Shown piece after piece: positions 1-4,693 of a DNA stretch of 7,087 nt. Location: NCBI GenBank assembly GCA_027486155.1, contig JAIXPR010000289.1:1-7087 (forward strand), written 5' to 3'. The translations under genes were made by a program, and so were the position numbers. The first letter of the stretch is position 1, and every line of letters begins with the position of its first letter. The notes beneath the pieces were generated by a model that worked only from the letters and a program-made list of their open reading frames with translations, did no database searches and was not told where the DNA came from. Origin of the DNA: Pseudomonadota bacterium. Its GTDB lineage: Bacteria; Bdellovibrionota_C; UBA2361; OMII01.

Positions 1-867
1 AATGGTCCCGAGTTAGGCAAGCGTATCGCGACGGACCGACGCATTCCGTGTGTATCCGCGACCGGCTCGTGTCGGATGGGTCGCGATGTCGCTAAGACCG
101 TCGGCGATCGTCTTGGGCGATCCATCCTTGAGCTTGGCGGAAACAACGCGGTGATAGTGATGGATGACGCCGATATGGATCTCGTCATGCCCGGCGTGCT
201 TTTTGGCGCGGTTGGAACGGCGGGGCAGCGGTGCACAACGATCCGTCGGGCGTTGGTGCATGAAAAGATATATGACACCTTTGTAGAGAGGATGACCGGC
301 GCCTATAAGCAGATTCGTATCGGAAATCCACTTGAAAAGGGTGTCCTCATGGGGCCTTTGGTATCTCCGTCCGCTGTTGAGGCATATCGCGCCGCCATGG
401 CGCGAGTTCCTCAGGAGGGGGGAGAGATCCTTTGCGGTGGAAAGGTTGTTTCAGGACTTTCCTCTCCGCTTTATGTAGAGCCAACGATCGTGAAGGCTCA
501 CGCAAAGATGGAGCTTGTGAGTGAGGAGACCTTTGCTCCGATTCTCTACGTCATTCCATTTACATCGGTCGAACAGGCGATAGCGCTCAACAATGGGGTG
601 CCCCAAGGGCTCAGCTCGGCGGTCTTTACGGGTAATATCAAGGTGGCTGAGCGTTTCCTCTCCGCGTCAGGTAGCGATTGTGGCATCGCCAATGTGAACA
701 TCGGAACGTCGGGTGCTGAGATCGGTGGCGCTTTCGGTGGAGAGAAGGATACCGGGGGAGGGCGTGAATCCGGCTCTGACTCATGGAAACAGTACATGCG
801 TCGTCAGACAACGACTATCAATTACGGCGATGACGCTCCGCTCGCGCAAGGAGTTGTGTTCGGGTAG
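1..867 (+). CDS. ALDH7-family (antiquitin-like) aldehyde dehydrogenase, C-terminal part; 5' end outside window
   Basis: The frame is open from base 1 to TAG at 865-867, giving 288 visible residues. The ATG at 76 is internal, because conserved NAD-fold sequence (G-S-x-x-x-G, residues 22-27) precedes it. Family ALDH7 enzymes are about 500 residues, so roughly the first 40% is missing. Visible landmarks are ELGGNN with the general-base Glu44, GTAGQRCTT with the catalytic Cys78 (codon 232-234), and EETFAP with Glu176 and Phe178 for the nicotinamide ribose. The C-terminal signature GSDCGIANVNI...GGGRESGSDSWKQYMRR (about 224-268) is specific to ALDH7/antiquitin. By family knowledge these cytosolic enzymes oxidise alpha-aminoadipate semialdehyde (in equilibrium with piperideine-6-carboxylate) to aminoadipate with NAD+, in lysine catabolism; substrate here is inferred. 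One oddity is SATGSCRMG where the family usually has SFTGSTxVG. A weak hairpin and T5 run follow the stop. Confidence 0.95.
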   Translation, partial: NGPELGKRIATDRRIPCVSATGSCRMGRDVAKTVGDRLGRSILELGGNNAVIVMDDADMDLVMPGVLFGAVGTAGQRCTTIRRALVHEKIYDTFVERMTGAYKQIRIGNPLEKGVLMGPLVSPSAVEAYRAAMARVPQEGGEILCGGKVVSGLSSPLYVEPTIVKAHAKMELVSEETFAPILYVIPFTSVEQAIALNNGVPQGLSSAVFTGNIKVAERFLSASGSDCGIANVNIGTSGAEIGGAFGGEKDTGGGRESGSDSWKQYMRRQTTTINYGDDAPLAQGVVFG

Positions 868-903
868 GGGAGCTCCTCGAGCACAAGATTTTTAGTTCCG
901 GGT

Positions 904-939
904 ACGTTTGCGTTCACGTTTACGAGTACGTTCACGTTG
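904..939. repeat. Six-unit tandem hexamer array, consensus ACGTTY
   Basis: Six consecutive 6-base units read ACGTTT, GCGTTC, ACGTTT, ACGAGT, ACGTTC and ACGTTG. CG recurs at the same phase in every unit, and only the fourth unit departs at two positions. The other strand has consensus RAACGT. The array stops abruptly on both sides and lies outside any gene. From memory, similar short ACGT-based hexamer arrays appear between genes in some deltaproteobacterial-type genomes. No function can be assigned from this window; it may be a simple-sequence expansion. Confidence 0.75.
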
Positions 940-1019
940 GGGGACCTCGCTGTCCTGAGGGGGTTCCGTATAGAGGGTAACTACCTAAATACTCTAGAAC
1001 ATCCGTTTCGCCGGTCATG

Positions 1020-1048
1020 TTTCCATTCCCGGGGCGGTGTGCTAGAAA
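1020..1048 (+). promoter_or_regulatory. Probable promoter of tRNA-Leu (sigma70-like)
   Basis: TTTCCA at 1020-1025 matches TTGACA at four of six positions. TAGAAA at 1043-1048 matches TATAAT at four of six. The spacer is exactly 17 bases. A TG at 1040-1041, one base before the -10 box, makes it extended-type. Transcription would begin near 1055, leaving a leader of about 15 bases before the mature tRNA, a sensible distance. The boxes are imperfect, and the spacer contains the palindrome CCCGGG, so the call rests mainly on spacing and position. Confidence 0.4.
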
Positions 1049-1070
1049 GATGAACTCTAGTCACTAGTTA

Positions 1071-1154
1071 GCCCTGGTGCTGGAATTGGTAGACAGGCAT
1101 GATTCAGGGTCATGTGTCCGTAAGGGTGTGGAGGTTCAAGTCCTCTCCAGGGCA
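1071..1154 (+). tRNA. tRNA-Leu, anticodon CAG
   Basis: This 84-base class II tRNA folds completely. The acceptor arm pairs GCCCTGG (1071-1077) with CCAGGGC (1147-1153), and the discriminator A at 1154 is typical of tRNA-Leu. The D-arm stem is CTG/CAG around GAATTGGTAGA, as in other bacterial leucine tRNAs. The anticodon stem CATGA/TCATG (1098-1102, 1110-1114) is perfect. Its loop TTCAGGG places CAG at 1105-1107 with G at position 37, so it reads CUG codons. A long variable arm with a TCC-GTAA-GGG hairpin and a T-arm with loop TTCAAGT follow. The 3' CCA is not encoded (TTC follows), so it must be added by nucleotidyltransferase. I see no copy of its 3' end elsewhere in the window that would mark an integrated element. 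Confidence 0.97.
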
Positions 1155-1156
1155 TT

Positions 1157-1197
1157 CCTTATATTCCCCGGTTCGCGTGTGATGGGGTATATTTAGG
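1157..1197 (+). other. Imperfect hairpin just downstream of tRNA-Leu
   Basis: ATATTCCCC (1161-1169) faces GGGGTATAT (1184-1192), pairing at eight of nine positions with one T-T mismatch around a 14-base loop. CCT/AGG (1157-1159, 1195-1197) can extend it beyond a small internal loop. It begins three bases after the tRNA ends, so it may help 3'-end processing or termination. No T-run follows, so it is not a standard intrinsic terminator. Its right arm contains TATATT (1188-1193), a possible -10 box for the downstream genes, but no matching -35 box is visible. Confidence 0.4.
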
Positions 1198-1220
1198 GAG
1201 GTGGTGGATCACGGCTGACG

Positions 1221-1270
1221 CGTAGGAGCGAGCCCCTACGACAAGCGAGTCGGTACCGTCGCTACTTTTT
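1221..1270 (+). terminator. Two adjacent hairpins ending in a T-run; terminator or attenuator candidate
   Basis: The first hairpin is CGTAGG (1221-1226) with CCTACG (1235-1240), a perfect 6-bp stem with an 8-base loop. The second is AGCGA (1244-1248) with TCGCT (1259-1263), closing over the palindrome CGGTACCG (1251-1258). After two bases comes TTTTT (1266-1270). The second element resembles a short intrinsic terminator. It may end the tRNA-Leu transcript, since it lies only 90 bases past the tRNA. It also sits 11 bases before the Shine-Dalgarno of the lipoprotein gene, so it could attenuate that operon. Bases 1222-1231 of the first hairpin can alternatively pair with 1259-1265 of the second with a bulge, so the two folds compete. 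Which role applies cannot be decided from sequence alone. Confidence 0.5.
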
Positions 1271-1289
1271 GGTTACGTCGAAGGACTGT

Positions 1290-1442
1290 ATGAAATTTTC
1301 TCGCACTTTTTGTTTCGCTCTTTTGGTGATGGCGTGTGTCATCGTGAGCACCAGCGGATGTGACCGTCGGCCTCGACCTTACGGTGGGCTCCCCCTCGAT
1401 AAGGATGCTGCGCCGATTAATCCTCAAAGCAACAATCAATAG
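1290..1442 (+). CDS. Small predicted lipoprotein, 50 residues
   Basis: ATG at 1290 runs to TAG at 1440-1442. AAGGA (1281-1285) lies four bases upstream, a good if close ribosome-binding site. The product has a textbook lipoprotein signal: basic Lys2 and Arg5, a hydrophobic core at about 6-19, then STSGC with Cys24 as the likely lipidated residue. Thr at -3 is less usual than Leu. Cys16 (VMAC) is a poorer alternative, because hydrophobic residues follow it. The mature part is only about 27 residues, starts CDRRPRP, is rich in Pro, Asn and Gln, and looks unstructured. It should be anchored in the inner or outer membrane facing the periplasm; Asp at +2 would favour inner-membrane retention by the E. 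coli rule. I do not recognise a family; it lacks the GPL core of LptM (YifL). The gene lies 39 bases before leucine dehydrogenase and in the same reading frame, with stops at 1440 and 1461 between them. Confidence 0.75.
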   Translation: MKFSRTFCFALLVMACVIVSTSGCDRRPRPYGGLPLDKDAAPINPQSNNQ

Positions 1443-1481
1443 CCCCTCACAAGAGGTGGTTAGCACGCTTGGTACAACCCT

Positions 1482-2558
1482 ATGGCAGGAACCGTTCTCG
1501 CCGAATGTGAAGCGCGCGGCCACGAGCAGGTAGTATTCTTTAACTATCCAGAGGTTGGCCTTAAGGCCATCGTCGGTATTCACAACACGGTGCTCGGACC
1601 AGGGCTCGGTGGTTGTCGTATGCGCCTCTACCCGAATGAGGCCGCCGCGATCGATGACGTGATGCGTCTCTCAGAAGGGATGACCTACAAGAGCGCGCTT
1701 GCGGGGCTTCCGTTGGGAGGCGGTAAGGCGTGTATCATCGCGGACCCAGCGATGAGAGATGGGCGAGAGGCTCTATTCAAAAAATTTGGTGAGTGTCTGA
1801 ACTACCTCCAGGGGCGCTATATCACCGCTGAGGACATGGGCACCTCTGTCGCCGATATGATGGTGATGAAGGCTGTCTCCAAGCATGTGGTTGGTACCGA
1901 TCCGAAGCTTGGTGGCGCGGGAGACCCTTCACCGTGGACCGCGAAGGGCGTTTTTGTCTCCATGCAAGCGGCCGCGGAGCGCGTATTCGGTGATGGTCGA
2001 TCCCTTGCGGGTAAACGTGTCGCTATTCAAGGTGTAGGGCATGTTGGGATGTATCTCCTCGGTTATTTGACAGAGGCGGGAGCCGATGTGACCGTTACGG
2101 ATACCAACGCGCACAATCTCACCGAGGCGTCGTCAAAATACGGAGCGAAGGTTGTTTCCCCAGACGCTATCTATGATGTTCCGTGTGACATCTTCGCGCC
2201 GTGTGCCGTCGGTCAAACGGTTAACGCGACGACCTTGCCTCGGTTGTCGTGCAAGATAATCGCTGGGGCCGCTAACAATCAGCTCCCTGATCGCTCGGTG
2301 TACTCCACCATCAACGAGAAGGGCATTCTCTACTGCCCCGATTTCGTCATTAACTCCGGGGGAGTTATCTCCGTCTGCGCTGAGGTCGCCGCGCGTGGAC
2401 ACAATACCGAATGGATTACCGCGAAGGTGAACGATATCTACGCTACGACATCTAAGGTGCTCGACGAAGCGGCGCGCCGCGATAGATTCACTGAAGAGGT
2501 TGCGGTCGAGCTCGCGAAGGAAGTGATTAACGCGGCTAAGAATCGAGTACCTCAGTGA
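1482..2558 (+). CDS. ldh: Leucine dehydrogenase (Glu/Leu/Phe/Val dehydrogenase family)
   Basis: This cytosolic enzyme reversibly deaminates L-leucine, and usually valine and isoleucine, to the 2-oxo acid with NAD+, releasing ammonium and NADH. The 358 residues match Bacillus leucine dehydrogenase (about 365) along the whole length. The N-terminal substrate domain has LGPGLGGCRM (38-47), MTYK with Lys70, GGGK with catalytic Lys82, and TAED with Asp118. The Rossmann domain has GVGHVG (184-189) and an acidic residue after the second strand (VTDTN). GAANNQL (262-268) and VINSGGVI (289-296) complete the site. ATG 1482 is the first start after in-frame stops and places EQVVF just as in Bacillus enzymes, so the start is firm. 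There is no Shine-Dalgarno at normal distance; GAGGTGG ends 22 bases upstream. Its TGA overlaps the uvrB GTG. In many bacteria it feeds branched-chain oxo acids to degradation or branched fatty acid priming; which applies here is unknown. Phenylalanine or valine preference cannot be fully excluded. Confidence 0.95.
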   Translation: MAGTVLAECEARGHEQVVFFNYPEVGLKAIVGIHNTVLGPGLGGCRMRLYPNEAAAIDDVMRLSEGMTYKSALAGLPLGGGKACIIADPAMRDGREALFKKFGECLNYLQGRYITAEDMGTSVADMMVMKAVSKHVVGTDPKLGGAGDPSPWTAKGVFVSMQAAAERVFGDGRSLAGKRVAIQGVGHVGMYLLGYLTEAGADVTVTDTNAHNLTEASSKYGAKVVSPDAIYDVPCDIFAPCAVGQTVNATTLPRLSCKIIAGAANNQLPDRSVYSTINEKGILYCPDFVINSGGVISVCAEVAARGHNTEWITAKVNDIYATTSKVLDEAARRDRFTEEVAVELAKEVINAAKNRVPQ

Positions 2559-4579
2559 ATCGGCGACCCACCTCCGCCCATCCAGCGTCAGAGCCCTTCA
2601 AGCTCTCCACGAAATTCGCGCCCGCGGGTGATCAGCCGCAAGCTATCGCTCAGTTAACCGAGAATATCCAGAAAAAAGTGAGGTTCCAGACCCTCCTTGG
2701 TGTGACGGGCTCAGGAAAGACCTTCACGATGGCTAACGTCATCAACAAGATTAATCGCCCGGCGCTCATTATCGCGCCAAATAAGACGCTAGCTGCTCAG
2801 TTGTACGCTGAGTTCAAAGAGTTCTTTCCCGAGAATAGAGTGCGGTACTTCGTCAGCTACTACGATTACTACCAACCTGAAGCGTACGTTCCCTCAACCG
2901 ATACGTATATTGAGAAGGACTCCGCGGTAAACGACGAGATCGATAAGATGCGGCATGCGGCGACCAAGGCGCTCCTGGAATCCCGTGACTCAGTGGTTAT
3001 CGCCAGCGTGAGCTGTATCTACGGACTGGGTGCTCCAGAGGATTACTTCAAGTTGATGCTCTACCTGGAAAAGGGGGACAAAGCCGAGCGCGAGAAGATC
3101 ATCCGGCAACTTGTGTACATGCAGTACAAACGCACGGACATCGACTTTACCCGCGGCACATTCCGGGTTCGCGGGGAGAATATCGATATCTTTCCATCCG
3201 ACCAAGATTCGGCCGCGATTCGACTCCTCTTCTTCGGGGATGAAATCGAGGAGATTCGGGAGATAGATCCCTTAACGGGAGGCACCTTACGCAAGATCGA
3301 CTCGTGTACCGTGTATCCCGTGAGCCACTTCGTGACCGATCGAGAGGCGGTTGATAAAGCTATCGTAACAATTCGCCAGGAGCTCAAAGAGCGATGCCGT
3401 GAGCTCGTCGTTGAAGGAAAGGCGCTCGAATCTCAACGCCTGGAGCAACGCACCCTGTATGACCTGGAGCTTCTCGAAGAGATCGGATTCTGTCCCGGTG
3501 TTGAGAACTACAGCCGCCACTTGGCGGGGCGCCAAGCGGGTGAACCACCAACGACCCTCTTAGATTACTTTCCTGACGATTTCCTTCTGATCCTCGATGA
3601 GAGCCACGTTACCGTTTCGCAAATCGGCGGTATGTATCGAGGTGATCGTGCTCGTAAGCAGACCCTTGTGAATTTTGGATTTCGTTTGCCGTCCGCTCTT
3701 GATAATCGTCCGTTAAACCTTGATGAGTTTTGGGGGCGAGTAGGGCAGACCGTCTTTGTGTCAGCGACGCCGGCCGATTTTGAGCTTGAGAAGAGCGAGG
3801 GAATCGTTATTGAGCAGGTCAATCGACCTACTGGTCTCCTTGACCCACAAGTGACGATTAAGCCCGCCACTCACCAAGTTGATGATCTTATCACTGAGAT
3901 GCAGGCGACCATCGCCAAGGGGGAGCGTGTGCTCGCTATTACGCTCACCAAGAAGATGGCGGAAGATCTATCGGCGTATCTTCGAGAGGTTGGAGTGCGG
4001 GCGCGCTACCTCCACTCTGATATCACCACGATTGAGCGAGTGGAGATCCTTCGGGGACTTCGTCGAGGTGACTTCGATGTGCTTATCGGCATCAACCTCT
4101 TGAGAGAGGGGCTCGATCTGGTGGAGGTAAGCCTTGTCGCCATTCTTGATGCCGATAAGGAGGGCTTCCTCCGTTCAACCCGCTCCCTCATTCAGATTAT
4201 GGGACGAGCGGCTCGAAATATTAACGGTCGCGTTATCCTCTACGCGGATCAGATGACCCGCTCGATGAAAGAAGCGATCGCGGAGACCGATCGTCGACGA
4301 AAGATTCAAGCTGAATTCAACAAAGAGCACGGCATCGTTCCTCGAACGGCGACTCGATCCGAGCAGATCGCGCTTGGGGATGCCGCGGTTGAGGAGGCGG
4401 TCGGCGAGAGCGCTCCTAAGTACGGTGTCGTGGTTCCAGAGGATCCGAAGGAGCAACAGAAACTGCTCGAATCCCTCAAGAAACAGATGTTCGAGGCTGC
4501 CGCTCGTCGAGAGTACGAAAACGCCGCGAAGTTACGGGACACGATTAAAGCGATCCAGGAGGACCTCTTGAAGCGCTAA
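2555..4579 (+). CDS. uvrB: UvrB, excinuclease ABC damage-recognition subunit
   Basis: UvrB takes damaged DNA from UvrA, verifies the lesion with its beta-hairpin, and recruits UvrC for incision in nucleotide excision repair. At 674 residues it is full length (E. coli 673). In order: KFAPAGDQPQAI (20-31); Walker A GVTGSGKT (49-56); the beta-hairpin region SYYDYYQPEAYVPS (101-114); the UvrA/Mfd-interaction domain (about 157-250); Walker B DESH (348-351); FVSATP (401-406); QIMGRAARN with Arg551 and Arg554 (547-555); and a C-terminal UVR coiled-coil motif (about 633-671) that contacts UvrC. All key residues are present. The GTG start at 2555-2557 overlaps the leucine dehydrogenase stop (GTGA); no other start lies before the conserved FKLSTKFAPAGDQ. 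No strong Shine-Dalgarno is visible, so translation probably depends on ribosomes finishing leucine dehydrogenase. No LexA-type operator is apparent, though sequence before this operon would hold it. An unusual partnership of repair with amino-acid catabolism. Confidence 0.98.
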   Translation: MNRRPTSAHPASEPFKLSTKFAPAGDQPQAIAQLTENIQKKVRFQTLLGVTGSGKTFTMANVINKINRPALIIAPNKTLAAQLYAEFKEFFPENRVRYFVSYYDYYQPEAYVPSTDTYIEKDSAVNDEIDKMRHAATKALLESRDSVVIASVSCIYGLGAPEDYFKLMLYLEKGDKAEREKIIRQLVYMQYKRTDIDFTRGTFRVRGENIDIFPSDQDSAAIRLLFFGDEIEEIREIDPLTGGTLRKIDSCTVYPVSHFVTDREAVDKAIVTIRQELKERCRELVVEGKALESQRLEQRTLYDLELLEEIGFCPGVENYSRHLAGRQAGEPPTTLLDYFPDDFLLILDESHVTVSQIGGMYRGDRARKQTLVNFGFRLPSALDNRPLNLDEFWGRVGQTVFVSATPADFELEKSEGIVIEQVNRPTGLLDPQVTIKPATHQVDDLITEMQATIAKGERVLAITLTKKMAEDLSAYLREVGVRARYLHSDITTIERVEILRGLRRGDFDVLIGINLLREGLDLVEVSLVAILDADKEGFLRSTRSLIQIMGRAARNINGRVILYADQMTRSMKEAIAETDRRRKIQAEFNKEHGIVPRTATRSEQIALGDAAVEEAVGESAPKYGVVVPEDPKEQQKLLESLKKQMFEAAARREYENAAKLRDTIKAIQEDLLKR

Positions 4580-4586
4580 GCGCTTA
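4571..4586. repeat. Palindrome spanning the uvrB stop codon
   Basis: AAGCGCT (4571-4577) is followed after one base by its complement AGCGCTT (4579-4585). TAAGCGCTTA (4577-4586) is itself a perfect 10-base palindrome that includes the TAA stop. As RNA the near-zero spacer forces a few central bases open, leaving a short stem. No T-run follows, so it does not qualify as an intrinsic terminator. It could be a weak 3'-end structure or chance. Confidence 0.45.
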
Positions 4587-4693
4587 TGGTTCTCATGCGT
4601 CTGGCCTCACCCTTCCTGATCTCACATAGCTTTCGGATATCGCCGCGGATCGGAAGTCCTTTCAATTATATACCCTCTTCGAGTGACCCCTCG
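4580..4693. other. Convergent gap between uvrB and the GH94 gene
   Basis: The two genes face each other across 114 bases. I see no GC-rich stem with a T-run on either strand, so termination may be Rho-dependent or use weak structure. CCGCGG lies near 4643, and an AT-rich stretch AATTATATA lies near 4665. GTGACCC occurs at 4683-4689 and again at 4700-4706. The 3' end of the GH94 gene contains ATGGGT-G-ACCCAT (4696-4708), an inverted repeat with a one-base centre that overlaps its last codons. Confidence 0.5.

Larger units (their letters stand above)
868..1070. other. Non-coding gap between the aldehyde dehydrogenase and tRNA-Leu
   Basis: I find no convincing gene in these 203 bases. Just after the stop, GCTC-CTC-GAGC (872-882) forms a 4-bp hairpin, followed six bases later by TTTTT (889-893). 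This could be a feeble terminator for the aldehyde dehydrogenase, but the stem is too short to call. Next comes the hexamer array (904-939). A G-rich stretch around 938-964 can fold only into short stems. CTCTAG occurs at 993-998 and again at 1056-1061, and CTAG-TCA-CTAG lies just before the tRNA. A probable tRNA promoter is at 1020-1048. Confidence 0.6.

Noticed and set aside
1194..1218. Strong Shine-Dalgarno-like GGGAGGTGG at 1196-1204, suggesting a leader peptide
   Set aside because: The only following frame, GTG GTG GAT CAC GGC TGA, is five codons, its starts overlap or abut the purine run, and it has no run of control codons.
1071..1290. tRNA-Leu as an attachment site for an integrated element
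   Set aside because: No integrase gene, no repeated tRNA 3' end in the window, and flanking genes are ordinary chromosomal genes.
1290..1442. Lipoprotein as LptM (YifL)
   Set aside because: The mature sequence lacks the GLKGPL-type segment after the lipidated Cys, and the usual lysA neighbour is absent.
1236..1583. 115-codon open frame on the minus strand
   Set aside because: It lies antisense to the lipoprotein gene and the leucine dehydrogenase start, has no recognisable domain, and both genes on the plus strand are better supported.
4660..4680. Perfect TATAAT on the minus strand within TATATAATTG
   Set aside because: No acceptable -35 box lies 16-18 bases upstream, and it would only transcribe antisense to the end of uvrB.
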